Positions 18,037 through 26,618 of a stretch of DNA of 64,000 nucleotides are shown piece by piece. A program made the position numbers and the translations under genes. Position 1 is the stretch's first letter; every line of letters starts with the position of its first letter. This DNA comes from CAYTYZ01 sp964448465 (lineage in GTDB: Bacteria > Patescibacteriota > Microgenomatia > UBA12405): the NCBI GenBank assembly GCA_964448465.1, contig CAYUVY010000002.1, positions 18,459-82,458 on the forward strand. Reading direction: 5' to 3'. The notes under the pieces are model-generated. The model saw nothing but the letters and a program-made list of their open reading frames with translations. It did no database searches and was not told the DNA's origin.

Positions 18037-18447
18037 ATGTCCAAAACTATTATTTTTCAAAATCCAAATATTCTTCTTTCTCCCCGCAAGTTGCGCCAAG
18101 CCGTGCAACCCTACATGGGTATGAATTTAAAGAAGGCTTTGGAACACGCCAAGCTTACCAACAACAAAACTGGTCGTATCCTGACCAAATCTATCAAAAA
18201 TATCTTAGCCGATGCCAAACATAATCATAATATGGAACCTTCCACGCTAAAGTTTGATCAAATCCTTTGCAACGAAGGCCTCAAGTACAAACGTATGGAC
18301 AAATCTCATGGCTCCAGGTTCAATCGTGGTATGATACTCAAGCGTCACAGCAAACTTTACATCAAAGTTGTCGGTGATGAGTTATTAAAAGCTTCTAAGC
18401 CTGAAGTCGTGGCTGAGAAGAAAGTTAAAGCTGTAAAAGCAAAATAA
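18037..18447 (+). CDS. rplV: Ribosomal protein L22
   Basis: uL22 (136 aa) lines the exit tunnel with its beta-hairpin. LSPRKLRQAVQPYMGMNLKKALEHAK and the hairpin KYKRMDKSHGSRFNRG are recognisable; the C-terminus is a Lys/Val-rich tail. The sequence is more divergent than its neighbours, but the position between rpsS and rpsC fits. Confidence 0.92.
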   Translation: MSKTIIFQNPNILLSPRKLRQAVQPYMGMNLKKALEHAKLTNNKTGRILTKSIKNILADAKHNHNMEPSTLKFDQILCNEGLKYKRMDKSHGSRFNRGMILKRHSKLYIKVVGDELLKASKPEVVAEKKVKAVKAK

Positions 18448-18448
18448 T

Positions 18449-19093
18449 ATGGGTCAAAAAGTACATCCAGTTGGCTTTCGTCTTGCTAGAACCAAAACCG
18501 GTGTCAGCTGGCAGTCCTCCTGGTTTGCCAACAAGAAAAACTATCCCGCTCTTTTGTTAGAGGATAAAAAAATCCGTGATGCCATTGAAAAGAAATTATC
18601 CGCAGCCGGTATCGTCCGAACAAAAATTGAACGCTTTAACAAACGTCTAAAAATTACACTAATCGTTGCCCGACCTGGTTTAGTTATTGGCCGTGGTGGA
18701 AAAGAACTAGAAGTCTTAAAAAAGCTTCTGACCAAAATCTTACCCAAGTCTACTGTCCAAAAACAATCCATCGATCTACAAGTGGAAGAATTTAAGTCAG
18801 TAGATCTTTCTGCCAAATTAATTGCCGAGAAAATTGCTTATCAAATTGCCAAACGTATGCCCTACCGACGTGTGGCTATCTCCGCCATGGAGCGCTCCAT
18901 GAGTGCTGGGGCTTCGGGTGTAAAAATAATTATCTCTGGTCGTATCAATGGAGCAGAAATATCCCGTCGCGAAAAGTTTTTTCAAGGTATAGTCCCGCTA
19001 AGTACCCTAAAAGCCAATATTGATTATCACGAATGTCCTTCTCTGACCCGCTCAGGATATGTGGGTGTTAAAGTTTATGTCACTTTAGCCTAA
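18449..19093 (+). CDS. rpsC: Ribosomal protein S3
   Basis: uS3 (214 aa) helps form the mRNA entry channel. It begins MGQKVHPVGFRLART, carries the KH-type motif VIGRGGKELE, and the C-terminal block GVKIIISGRINGAEISRREKF. Spacers of 1 nt on both sides (TAA-T-ATG and TAA-C-ATG). Confidence 0.95.
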   Translation: MGQKVHPVGFRLARTKTGVSWQSSWFANKKNYPALLLEDKKIRDAIEKKLSAAGIVRTKIERFNKRLKITLIVARPGLVIGRGGKELEVLKKLLTKILPKSTVQKQSIDLQVEEFKSVDLSAKLIAEKIAYQIAKRMPYRRVAISAMERSMSAGASGVKIIISGRINGAEISRREKFFQGIVPLSTLKANIDYHECPSLTRSGYVGVKVYVTLA

Positions 19094-19094
19094 C

Positions 19095-19499
19095 ATGTTA
19101 CAACCTAGCCGTACTAAATATCGAAAACAATTTCGCGGTAAAATGGGTGGAACTTCCAAAGGTACTGCCGTCAGCTTTGGTGAATACGGCCTAAAAGCTA
19201 CCACTTGTCATTGGTTAACTGCCAACCAAATCGAGTCGGCCCGCAAGGCCATTGCTCACTGTACTAAGCGTGCTGGTCGTATGTGGATCCGTGTCTTTCC
19301 CGACAAGCCTTTTACTCAAAAAGGTGGTGGCACCATGGGAGCCGGCAAGGGAGAAGTCAAAGGTTATGTGGCCGTAGTTCGTCCTGGCAAAGTCATGTTT
19401 GAATTAACCGGACTACCCGAAGCCGAAGCCAGAGAAGCCTTTCGCTTGGCCTCTGCCAAATTACCTGTCAAAACCATATTTGTTAAAAGACTCAATTAA
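19095..19499 (+). CDS. rplP: Ribosomal protein L16
   Basis: uL16 (134 aa) contacts the A- and P-site tRNA elbows. RTKYRKQFRGKMGGTSKG, RMWIRVFPDKPFTQKGG and GAGKGEVKGYVAVVRPGKVMFE are typical. It follows rpsC by 1 nt. Confidence 0.95.
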   Translation: MLQPSRTKYRKQFRGKMGGTSKGTAVSFGEYGLKATTCHWLTANQIESARKAIAHCTKRAGRMWIRVFPDKPFTQKGGGTMGAGKGEVKGYVAVVRPGKVMFELTGLPEAEAREAFRLASAKLPVKTIFVKRLN

Positions 19500-19508
19500 C
19501 CCCTGTTT

Positions 19509-19718
19509 ATGCTCAAAAAAACTGTTAAAATATCCCTTGCAGAAAAGACTACTAAAGAGTTACAAACTGAGCTGCAAAAACTCAGACACTTTTTAGTGGA
19601 ATCCACTGTCAAGCATCACAGCCAAGGCTTGAAAGACAGTTCCGTCTTTAAAAAAAGTAAAGCGGAAATTGGTTATATTCATCTCTTGCTGTCCAAAATA
19701 AAACCTAATGCCAAGTAA
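19509..19718 (+). CDS. rpmC: Ribosomal protein L29
   Basis: uL29 (69 aa) sits near the tunnel exit beside L23. The two-helix pattern TTKELQTELQKLRHFLVE followed by a basic second helix fits. Similarity is low, as is common for this small protein, so position between rplP and rpsQ is part of the evidence. Its end overlaps rpsQ by 11 bp. Confidence 0.88.
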   Translation: MLKKTVKISLAEKTTKELQTELQKLRHFLVESTVKHHSQGLKDSSVFKKSKAEIGYIHLLLSKIKPNAK

Positions 19719-19965
19719 TACAAAAGTTACCGGAAAAGTCTTTGTCGGACAAGTTGTCTCTGACAAAATGACTAATACCATCGTCCTACAAATGGACTAT
19801 GTTAGGCGTCATCCCATGTATAAAAAGCTGATCAAGCGCAAGAAAAAAATCTATGCTGAAAACAATTTAAAGGCCAAAGCAGGCGACACTGTCCGAGTTC
19901 AAGAATGTCGTCCTTTGTCCAAACTCAAACGCTTCACCACTTTAGAAATTCTTAAAACTGCCTAA
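19708..19965 (+). CDS. rpsQ: Ribosomal protein S17
   Basis: uS17 (85 aa), OB-fold 16S binder. FVGQVVSDKMTNTIVLQMDYVRRHPMYKK and the RVQECRPLSKLKRF block are conserved. It starts inside rpmC (11-bp overlap). Confidence 0.95.
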   Translation: MPSNTKVTGKVFVGQVVSDKMTNTIVLQMDYVRRHPMYKKLIKRKKKIYAENNLKAKAGDTVRVQECRPLSKLKRFTTLEILKTA

Positions 19966-19968
19966 TTT

Positions 19969-20337
19969 ATGTTACAACTACGCTCCATCATCACTCCTGC
20001 CGACAACTCCGGAGCCAAGAGTGTTATGGTCATGCACGTCTACCGCGGAGGCAATCATAAAATTGCTCGCGTTGGCGACACTGTTTTAGTGGTGGTCAAA
20101 GAAGCTACTCCTACTGGAACTGTTAAGGCAAAGGAAAAAGTCAAAGCCGTAATCGTTCGTACCAAAAAAGAAACTCGTCGTACTGATGGCAGCTACATCC
20201 GTTTTTCCGACAACGCCTGTGTTATTATCGATAACAACAACGAACCTCGTTCTACCCGTATCTTTGGACCCATTGCTCGTGAGATTAAAGATTTAGGCTT
20301 TAACAAGATCGCCTCCATGGCTCCCGAGGTCTACTAA
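19969..20337 (+). CDS. rplN: Ribosomal protein L14
   Basis: uL14 (122 aa) forms an intersubunit bridge. It begins MLQLRSIITPADNSGAKSVM and has RTKKETRRTDGSYIRF, DNNNEPRSTRIFGPIAREI and a normal C-terminus. High conservation. Confidence 0.96.
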   Translation: MLQLRSIITPADNSGAKSVMVMHVYRGGNHKIARVGDTVLVVVKEATPTGTVKAKEKVKAVIVRTKKETRRTDGSYIRFSDNACVIIDNNNEPRSTRIFGPIAREIKDLGFNKIASMAPEVY

Positions 20338-20338
20338 T

Positions 20339-20671
20339 ATGAAACTAATAAAAGGCGATCTGGTCCTCATACTATCTGGAAAAGACAAAAGTAAAAAAGG
20401 TAAAATCCTTGCAGTTTTTCCTAAAAAAGGCAAAGTCGTGGTCGAAGGAGTGAACATGCTCAAGCGACACCTTAAAAGTCGACAAGGTCAAACCGGCGGT
20501 ATTATTTCCAAAGAATATCCTGTTTCAGTTAGCAAATGTATGCTGATCAATCCTGAAACCAATAAGCCTACTCGTGTTGGTTATCAAATCGACAAAGGTG
20601 GCCACAAGTATCGTTTAGCCAAAGATAGCGGTAAAATGCTTACAAGTACTCCTGCCGTTAAAGTCAAATAA
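20339..20671 (+). CDS. rplX: Ribosomal protein L24
   Basis: uL24 (110 aa) is an early 50S assembly protein with a KOW motif: KGDLVLILSGKDKSKKGKI. It then has GVNMLKRHLKSRQGQTGGI. It follows rplN as TAA-T-ATG. Confidence 0.95.
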   Translation: MKLIKGDLVLILSGKDKSKKGKILAVFPKKGKVVVEGVNMLKRHLKSRQGQTGGIISKEYPVSVSKCMLINPETNKPTRVGYQIDKGGHKYRLAKDSGKMLTSTPAVKVK

Positions 20672-20673
20672 TT

Positions 20674-21207
20674 ATGTTAAACCAAACCTATCTCTCCAAA
20701 ATCATACCCGAACTCCAAAAAGAGTTAAAAGTGAATACTCACGCTGTACCTAGACTTTCTAAGGTTGTTTTAAACTATCGTGTCAAAGATGCTCGTGAAA
20801 GCCAAGAGTCTTTAAATGCTGCCATCGTTGAGCTAACTGCTATTGCTGGCCAAAAGCCTACTGTTACCAAGGCAAAGAAAGCCGATGCTACCTTCAAACT
20901 TCGTCAAAATGACCCTCTAGCCCTCAAGGTTACTCTCCGTGGGCAACGCATGGTCGATTTTTTGGAGAAATTCTTTAACCTCGTCCTCCCTCGCCTACGT
21001 GACTTTCGTGGCATTAGCCCCACCTCCTTTGACCAAAAAGGTAGCTACAATATGACCATTAAAGATCAAACCTATTTTCCAGAAATCGATTTAAACAAAA
21101 TAAACAAAATTCGACCACTGCAAATTACTATCGTTACCTCTGCTACTACCCAAAAAGAGGCAAAAATGTTATTATCCGCCCTGGGAGCAAAATTTCTTGA
21201 ACCCTAA
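20674..21207 (+). CDS. rplE: Ribosomal protein L5
   Basis: uL5 (177 aa) binds 5S rRNA and contacts the P-site tRNA. ITGQKP-type motif (IAGQKPTVTKAKKADATFKLR), the central LPRLRDFRGISPTSFDQKG and the C-terminal segment with TSATTQKEAKMLLSALG are present. Confidence 0.95.
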   Translation: MLNQTYLSKIIPELQKELKVNTHAVPRLSKVVLNYRVKDARESQESLNAAIVELTAIAGQKPTVTKAKKADATFKLRQNDPLALKVTLRGQRMVDFLEKFFNLVLPRLRDFRGISPTSFDQKGSYNMTIKDQTYFPEIDLNKINKIRPLQITIVTSATTQKEAKMLLSALGAKFLEP

Positions 21208-21209
21208 AT

Positions 21210-21395
21210 ATGGCAACTACAGCAAAAGAGGTCCGCGAGGCCAAAAAATTAAAATATAGTAATCGACATCGTAACCGCTGTCAACTTTGTGGTCGACCCC
21301 GTGGTTTTATTCGTTTATTTGGCATTTGCAGGTTGTGTTTTCGCAAATTAGCCCATACCGGTCAACTTCCCGGAGTTAGAAAGTCTAGTTGGTAA
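21210..21395 (+). CDS. rpsN: Ribosomal protein S14 (zinc type)
   Basis: uS14 (61 aa) of the short zinc-binding type: C-x2-C (CQLCGRPRG) and C-x2-C (GICRLCFRKLA) are intact, followed by GQLPGVRKSSW at the end. The 30S head protein sits between rplE and rpsH as usual. Confidence 0.96.
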   Translation: MATTAKEVREAKKLKYSNRHRNRCQLCGRPRGFIRLFGICRLCFRKLAHTGQLPGVRKSSW

Positions 21396-21396
21396 T

Positions 21397-21792
21397 ATGA
21401 TTTCCTCACCCGTACTCGATCTACTTATACGTCTTAAAAATGCCAATAAGTCTGGTAAAAAGACAGTTTTAGCTCCTTTTTCAAAGTTCAAAGAAGAAGT
21501 ATGCTTACTTTTACAAAAAGCCAAGTACATTCAATCTTTTGAGGTGGTTAAGGCAGACAACAAATCCGATCTAAAAGTTCAATTAGCCTACGAAGACAAT
21601 CGTGAACCTAAAATTAACAGTATTAATGTTTTCTCCAGACCAGGTCGACGTATTTATATGCGTGCTGATGGTCTACCTTGGGGTCAAACTCCGCATTCTT
21701 TAGTTATTATTTCCACCCCCAGTGGCTTGCGCTCTCAAAAACAAGCTCACAAAGAAAACTTGGGTGGCGAAATTATTGCCGAAGTTTTTTAA
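21397..21792 (+). CDS. rpsH: Ribosomal protein S8
   Basis: uS8 (131 aa) organises the 16S central domain. It has DLLIRLKNANKSGKK, SRPGRRIYM and the C-terminal GGEIIAEVF. TAA-T-ATG junction with rpsN. Confidence 0.95.
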   Translation: MISSPVLDLLIRLKNANKSGKKTVLAPFSKFKEEVCLLLQKAKYIQSFEVVKADNKSDLKVQLAYEDNREPKINSINVFSRPGRRIYMRADGLPWGQTPHSLVIISTPSGLRSQKQAHKENLGGEIIAEVF

Positions 21793-21795
21793 ACT

Positions 21796-22341
21796 ATGTC
21801 CAAAATAGGCAACCAGCCAATTACCATTCCAGCCGACTATAAAGTCACCATCGCTCCTGGCAAAACCGTTGTAGTCTCACCCAAAGCAGAACTTTCTGTT
21901 TTACACACTACCTTTATACAAGTCAAACAAGAGGGAGATCAATTAATTATCAGTCGTAGTTCTGAATCTAAGCCTGTTAAGGCTGAACACGGTGCAATTC
22001 GAGCTCAAATTCAAAATATAGTTACCGGCTTAACTACTCCTTGGTCCAAAACCATGGAAATCCGCGGTACGGGCTACAAATTTGCTCTAGCAGGCGACAA
22101 GTTGACCATTTTAGCCGGTTTTATCCATCCGGTAATTTTCACTGCTCCAGCCGGTATCACTTTTTCCGTTCCCGATGAATCCAAATTAACTATCTCTGGT
22201 GCTGACAAAATTTTAGTTGGCCAAATTGCTAGTAACGTGCGCAAAGTCCGTAAACCCGAACCTTACAAGGGTAAAGGTATTCGTTATATCGATGAATTTA
22301 TTAAGTTAAAGCCAGGCAAGGCTGCCGCCAAAACTGCCTAA
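21796..22341 (+). CDS. rplF: Ribosomal protein L6
   Basis: uL6 (181 aa) lies near the factor-binding site. SKIGNQPITIPADYKV, EIRGTGYKFALAGDKL and VRKPEPYKGKGIRYIDE are characteristic. Confidence 0.95.
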   Translation: MSKIGNQPITIPADYKVTIAPGKTVVVSPKAELSVLHTTFIQVKQEGDQLIISRSSESKPVKAEHGAIRAQIQNIVTGLTTPWSKTMEIRGTGYKFALAGDKLTILAGFIHPVIFTAPAGITFSVPDESKLTISGADKILVGQIASNVRKVRKPEPYKGKGIRYIDEFIKLKPGKAAAKTA

Positions 22342-22343
22342 AT

Positions 22344-22691
22344 ATGATCCAACATAACGCCAAAATCCGACGTCTACTTCGCACACGCAAGCATCTTGCT
22401 ATCAACAAAGCTATGCCTCGACTTTCTGTCTTGCGCACTAATCAACATATCTGGACTCAAATTATTGATGACAATAAGGGAAAAACACTCTTGTCTTGTT
22501 CTTCCAAGAGTCTCAAACCCAAGGAAAAATTAAACAAATTGCAAATGGCCAAACTAGTTGGCAAAAGTCTTGCCGTTTTAGCTTTAAAAAAGAAAATTTT
22601 ACATGTTCGTTTCGATCGTGGACATTATCGTTACCACGGTCGAGTCAAAGCTTTAGCCGATTCCGCCAGGGAAGCCGGACTCAAATTTTAA
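22344..22691 (+). CDS. rplR: Ribosomal protein L18
   Basis: uL18 (115 aa) binds 5S rRNA with L5. RLLRTRKHLAINKAMPRLSVLRTNQHIWTQIIDD is seen in part and the C-terminal RFDRGHYRYHGRVKALADSAREAGL is diagnostic. Confidence 0.95.
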   Translation: MIQHNAKIRRLLRTRKHLAINKAMPRLSVLRTNQHIWTQIIDDNKGKTLLSCSSKSLKPKEKLNKLQMAKLVGKSLAVLALKKKILHVRFDRGHYRYHGRVKALADSAREAGLKF

Positions 22692-22694
22692 ACT

Positions 22695-23180
22695 ATGCAA
22701 ATCACCAACCAACGTTCCACTGAAAACACTACTTTACAATCTATGGGCAAGGTCCAGGAATTTAAAGAAAAAGTGATCGAAGTTACCAAAGTTTCCAAAT
22801 CTACCAAGGGTGGTAAGCAAATGGCTTTTACTGCTCTGGTGGTGGTTGGCGATGGCAACGGCAAAGTGGGTATTGGTTTAGGTAAGGCTAAAAATGTGGC
22901 CGATGCAATCAGTAAGGGAACCAATCGTGCCAAGCGTAGTATGTTCCCTATCCAAATCAAAAACTCCACGATTCCGCATTCTATTACTTATAAATTTAAG
23001 TCCGCTAGGGTTTTGTTACGACCAGGCAAGGCTGGAGGTGGTATCATTGCCGGTGGAGCAGTTCGCGCCATTGCCGAAGCTGCCGGTATCAAAGACATTG
23101 TTAGTAAAATCTTTGGATCTCGCAATAAATCCTTAAATGTTTGGGCAACTTTCCAAGCTCTACAAAAATTAAAAGCCTAA
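22695..23180 (+). CDS. rpsE: Ribosomal protein S5
   Basis: uS5 (161 aa) contributes to decoding fidelity. GGKQMAFTALVVVGDGNGKVGIGLGKA, the dsRNA-binding-like N-domain, and LLRPGKAGGGIIAGGAVRAI are clear by their cores. The next gene is rplO: rpmD (L30), which normally lies between them, is absent. Confidence 0.96.
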   Translation: MQITNQRSTENTTLQSMGKVQEFKEKVIEVTKVSKSTKGGKQMAFTALVVVGDGNGKVGIGLGKAKNVADAISKGTNRAKRSMFPIQIKNSTIPHSITYKFKSARVLLRPGKAGGGIIAGGAVRAIAEAAGIKDIVSKIFGSRNKSLNVWATFQALQKLKA

Positions 23181-23181
23181 T

Positions 23182-23619
23182 ATGAATCTCTTAAGTACAC
23201 TTTCAACTACAGTTAGCAAAGGTGCCAAGCGACGTGGTCGTGGTTACGGCAGTGGTCGCGGTGGTCATACTTCCGGTCGCGGTGGTAAAGGTGACAAAGC
23301 TCGTGGCAAAGTTAAACTAACCGAAGATGGTAGTAAAATCAAAAAATCTTGGATTCAACGTTTACCCAAACTTCGAGGTAAAACCAAAAACAAAACCGTC
23401 CAAAATAAAATCACCGTTTCTCTATCTCAACTTTCCAAATGGTTCAAAAAAGGTCAAGTGGTTAGTGTCGATTCTCTAAATAAAAAACTAGGTCAGTTTG
23501 CTCAATATAAAGTAGTAGCTACTGGTAAATTAACTCACGCTTTAACTTTCAAAGGTCTAAAGGTCTCTTCAGTTGCCGTTTCTCAAGTTGAAGCAGCAGG
23601 TGGTAAGATAGAGGCATGA
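23182..23619 (+). CDS. rplO: Ribosomal protein L15
   Basis: uL15 (145 aa). The Gly/Arg-rich N-terminus (KRRGRGYGSGRGGHTSGRGG) and the C-terminal LTFKGLKVSSVAVSQVEAAGG are typical. Directly after rpsE (TAA-T-ATG), with no rpmD. Its TGA stop overlaps the secY ATG (ATGA). Confidence 0.94.
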   Translation: MNLLSTLSTTVSKGAKRRGRGYGSGRGGHTSGRGGKGDKARGKVKLTEDGSKIKKSWIQRLPKLRGKTKNKTVQNKITVSLSQLSKWFKKGQVVSVDSLNKKLGQFAQYKVVATGKLTHALTFKGLKVSSVAVSQVEAAGGKIEA

Positions 23620-24896
23620 ATCGCTACACCAAACTTCTAACTCTTTACGCAGAAAGTCTCAAAACTCCACAGGTTCGCAACAAAATTCTTACCACAGTCT
23701 TAATCTTATTCGTCTTCCGACTAGTAGCCCATATTCCTGTTCCAGGCGTAAACACTTCCCTACTTCAACAGTTTTTTGCCCAAAACCAAGTTTTGTCTTT
23801 ATTAAACATCTTCTCCGGTGGAACCCTAGCCAACTTGTCTATAGCCGCCCTCGGTCTTTCCCCTTACATCCAAGCTTCCGTAATCATTCAGCTTCTTACC
23901 ATGCTTTACAAACCGCTCGAGGAGTTACGTAAAGAAGGGGAGTATGGTCAACAAAAAATCAACCAATATACCCGCTTGCTTACTATTCCAGTGGGCCTGG
24001 TTGGTGCCTTTGGTATGTATGGAATTTTACGTTCCCAAAATATCTTGCCAGTTTTAGAACCATTTCAACTGTTAACTCTAATTTTAAGTATGGTGGCTGG
24101 CACTATGGTCTTATTGCTTTTGGCCGAACTAATCAATAATTATGGTGTGGGCGACGGTACTTCGATTCTCATTTTTGCCGGTATCGTGGCTTCAATACCT
24201 GTTTCTTTTGCCTCCACATTGTCACTCGGTGGTCTAGCCTCCGCTCAGGCCAGTACCAATATCATTGTCTTTTTGCTCATGGCCATGGTCTTAATCGGCT
24301 CCATCGTTTTTGTCGAAGAAGCAGTTTTGCGTGTGCCCATTCACTACGCTACCCGTGGCCAAAAAACCTATTTACCTCTCAAAATTAATGCCGCCGGAGT
24401 CATGCCTATTATCTTTGCAGTCTCTCTGGCCACCGGCCCTTCTTTATTAGGACAATATCTCAGTCAACTGTCCAATCCCTCTTTGTTAAAAATCGGTCAA
24501 TTTCTTAGTCAAAACTTTCATACCGGTTCCGTGGTCTACATGGCCACCTACTTTTTACTAGTCGTCGTTTTTACTTTTTCCTACATGAGCATAGTATTCA
24601 AGCCCAAAGAAGTCGCCGAAGAACTTAGAAAACAAGGTGGCTTTATTCCTGGTATTCGCCCCGGCCTAGCTACTCAAGCTAGACTAGAATATCTGACCAA
24701 CCGTATTTTGCTTTTAGGTGCTTTGTTTTTGGGTACCGTAGCTATTTTGCCCACTCTCACCCAAATGGTTACCGGCGTTTCTTCTTTAACCATTGGTGGA
24801 ACCAGTGTTTTAATCGGCGTTTCGGTAATTATCAAGTTAACCAATAAAATCGAAAACGTAGTGCAAATGTATCGCTACGAAAAGTTAACTTACTAA
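23616..24896 (+). CDS. secY: Preprotein translocase channel SecY
   Basis: SecY (426 aa) is the ten-helix protein-conducting channel in the cytoplasmic membrane and works with SecA, SecE and the SecD/SecF pair encoded at 55.0-57.2 kb. FRLVAHIPVPGVN, LNIFSGG, ALGLSPYIQASVIIQLLT and GIRPGLATQ fit the family, and hydrophobic segments are regularly spaced. It starts with an ATGA overlap with rplO. Confidence 0.96.
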   Translation: MNRYTKLLTLYAESLKTPQVRNKILTTVLILFVFRLVAHIPVPGVNTSLLQQFFAQNQVLSLLNIFSGGTLANLSIAALGLSPYIQASVIIQLLTMLYKPLEELRKEGEYGQQKINQYTRLLTIPVGLVGAFGMYGILRSQNILPVLEPFQLLTLILSMVAGTMVLLLLAELINNYGVGDGTSILIFAGIVASIPVSFASTLSLGGLASAQASTNIIVFLLMAMVLIGSIVFVEEAVLRVPIHYATRGQKTYLPLKINAAGVMPIIFAVSLATGPSLLGQYLSQLSNPSLLKIGQFLSQNFHTGSVVYMATYFLLVVVFTFSYMSIVFKPKEVAEELRKQGGFIPGIRPGLATQARLEYLTNRILLLGALFLGTVAILPTLTQMVTGVSSLTIGGTSVLIGVSVIIKLTNKIENVVQMYRYEKLTY

Positions 24897-24898
24897 AG

Positions 24899-25492
24899 AT
24901 GAATATTGCCATTATTGGTCCCTCGGGTTGTGGAAAAAGTACTCAGGCCAAAATGTTGGCCAAAGAGTTTAATCTCTCCCATTTTTCCATTGGTGGCTTA
25001 ATTCGCCAAGAAATGGAAGACAACACCGCTTTGGGCCAAGAACTCAAGTCTTATGTGCAACAAGGGACTTGGGCTCCCGATAATCTAGTCATGCCAGTAG
25101 TCGAAAAAGCCCTATCCTCAGTTAATTTTACTAATTTTATTGTCGATGGTTTTCCCCGCTTAGTCACCCAAGGCCAACTTTTAGATGAACTTTTAGCCAC
25201 ACATGGACAAAAACTTGATGCCATAGTTCACCTTGATATTACCTTTGCCGAAATTATGGCCCGCCGCCAAGCCGAAATCATCATGAATCGCACTCAATTT
25301 TCCGACGCCAACCGTATCGACGAGACTCCCCAAGCCATAGCCCAGCGTCAACAGTCCTACGATGATTCGATCAGTCCAATTTTGGAATATTATCAAAGTC
25401 AACAGCGACTTGTTCGCACCGATGCTACTGCTACTATAAAAGTTATTTTTTATCATTTAAAACAAAGTCTTTCCAACTATGGCCAAAACTGA
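24899..25492 (+). CDS. adk: Adenylate kinase (reduced LID)
   Basis: Adenylate kinase interconverts ATP+AMP and 2 ADP. P-loop GPSGCGKST (7-15), AMP-site region FSIGGLIRQEM and DGFPRLVTQ are present. At 197 aa it is a short form: the LID region around RRQAEIIMNRTQFSDANRIDE has no zinc Cys and no full-size LID. It lies between secY and infA as usual, but map, common at this place, is missing. The last 14 bp overlap infA. Confidence 0.9.
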   Translation: MNIAIIGPSGCGKSTQAKMLAKEFNLSHFSIGGLIRQEMEDNTALGQELKSYVQQGTWAPDNLVMPVVEKALSSVNFTNFIVDGFPRLVTQGQLLDELLATHGQKLDAIVHLDITFAEIMARRQAEIIMNRTQFSDANRIDETPQAIAQRQQSYDDSISPILEYYQSQQRLVRTDATATIKVIFYHLKQSLSNYGQN

Positions 25493-25691
25493 TGTTCAAG
25501 TCCACGGAGTCGTTACCGAAGCTCTCCCTGGCACCATGTTCCGAGTTATTTTAGACGATGGTACTCCCATCCTGGCTCATATCGCCGGCAAATTGCGTGT
25601 CAATCACATCAAAATTATGGCAGGTGATAAAGTCAAACTAGTCATCAGTCCTGATGGTGACAAGGGTCGCATCGTCTTTAGAGAAAACTAA
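25479..25691 (+). CDS. infA: Translation initiation factor IF-1
   Basis: IF-1 (70 aa), the small OB-fold factor at the 30S A site. GVVTEALPGTMFRVILDDG and HIAGKLRVNHIKIMAGDKV are diagnostic. It overlaps adk by 14 bp. Its 3' end is overlapped by about 54 bp by an opposite-strand gene, and rpmJ, its normal neighbour, is about 1.9 kb away. Confidence 0.95.
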   Translation: MAKTDVQVHGVVTEALPGTMFRVILDDGTPILAHIAGKLRVNHIKIMAGDKVKLVISPDGDKGRIVFREN

Positions 25692-26036
25692 TCCTTCATA
25701 ATCATCTTCAATCTTTCTTACGCATTTTGCGCTAATCATAAGCTCTCTGTGCTGTGCAATGGTTCTGGAAGCAAACCTTAGTGTTACCAAAATCCAGCCA
25801 TTATCCAATTCTTCCAAGACAGCTTTTATTCTTGATTGTTCTTGTCTTGTTTTATTTCTCAACAAGTCTTTTGCTGGACACCACTCTACCTCGCATTCCC
25901 CACAAACTCTATATTTTAAATATTCAGGTTCCGCAGCAAACTGAATCGCGCGAATTGCCACATTCTTTCTTTTTGGATTGCAATACTCTGTATTTGAAAC
26001 TGTTACAAATCGTTCAAATTCTGAACTTATCCTCAT
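25638..26036 (-). CDS. Small Cys-rich protein, cassette member 4
   Basis: Unrecognised 132-aa protein. Cysteines C45-x2-C48-x4-C53 (VCGECEVEWC) and a late C105 repeat the plan of the three other cassette genes: a Cys triplet in the middle, a beta-rich stretch (GWILVTLRFAS), then a Cys near the C-terminus (SAKCVRKIEDD); C19 is extra. This looks like a four-Cys metal or Fe-S site, but that is inference. The start has an extended -10 (TGC-TATAGT, + strand 26045-26050) 8 nt upstream. Its 3' end overlaps infA tail to tail. Confidence 0.65.
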   Translation of the reverse strand: MRISSEFERFVTVSNTEYCNPKRKNVAIRAIQFAAEPEYLKYRVCGECEVEWCPAKDLLRNKTRQEQSRIKAVLEELDNGWILVTLRFASRTIAQHRELMISAKCVRKIEDDYEGLVFSKDDATLVTIRTDD

Positions 26037-26202
26037 CCATCTAAACTATAGCACCGGATCTGGACTACTTGGCCATCTAGCCATCAATCCACAAACTGAC
26101 GACCTACCAATCTCTTCTAGTTTTTTACTCATCTCTTTTTGGTCCCAGTGTCACAATCTGCGAGAATCTAAATTCTGTCCCAACGTCTATCATTTTTGAA
26201 AA

Positions 26203-26559
26203 TTATCTACTTAAACCATGTTCACCAAGCTTAGCCTCGACCAAATCCATCGCACCTGTTCTCTTTGGACAATTTAATCTTCTTATTTTCCCCTTAACTT
26301 GATTTATTGTCTCACCCTCAACCATTAAAGTTATTGAGTTTGCGGATCTTGTCCCCTTTATGTCAGACAAAAATCCCTTAACAAATACCGTACCAGGTTG
26401 AATAGTGCAACCAGGACAACCACCACAGTACATTTTTTGAAAACTTTCTGGGTCAATAGGGGAATAATCAATCTGAACACGAGTTACACTTTCTGGTTTA
26501 CCAATAATTGGACGATTAATATAATCACTTACTGAAACTTGTGGTTCGTATTCACTCAT
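26203..26559 (-). CDS. Small Cys-rich protein, cassette member 3
   Basis: Unrecognised 118-aa protein. C45-x2-C48-x2-C51 (YCGGCPGC) plus C97 (RRLNCPKRTG) follow the common cassette pattern. It shares IGKPE before the Cys triplet with member 2. Between them is a hydrophobic strand (NSITLMVEG). A GATAAT -10 (complement of 26565-26570) lies 5 nt before the ATG, so it is probably leaderless and separately transcribed. No signal peptide or TM helix. Function unknown. Confidence 0.7.
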   Translation of the reverse strand: MSEYEPQVSVSDYINRPIIGKPESVTRVQIDYSPIDPESFQKMYCGGCPGCTIQPGTVFVKGFLSDIKGTRSANSITLMVEGETINQVKGKIRRLNCPKRTGAMDLVEAKLGEHGLSR

Positions 26560-26618
26560 GTATAATTATCTAAATATTAATATATCGTATTATATCACCA
26601 ATTTTGATAAATCTAGCA

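Noticed and set aside
25754..26199. Plus-strand frames in the 26-kb region
   Set aside because: They are shadows of the Cys-rich minus-strand genes and lack family features; the minus-strand frames show shared motifs and -10 boxes.
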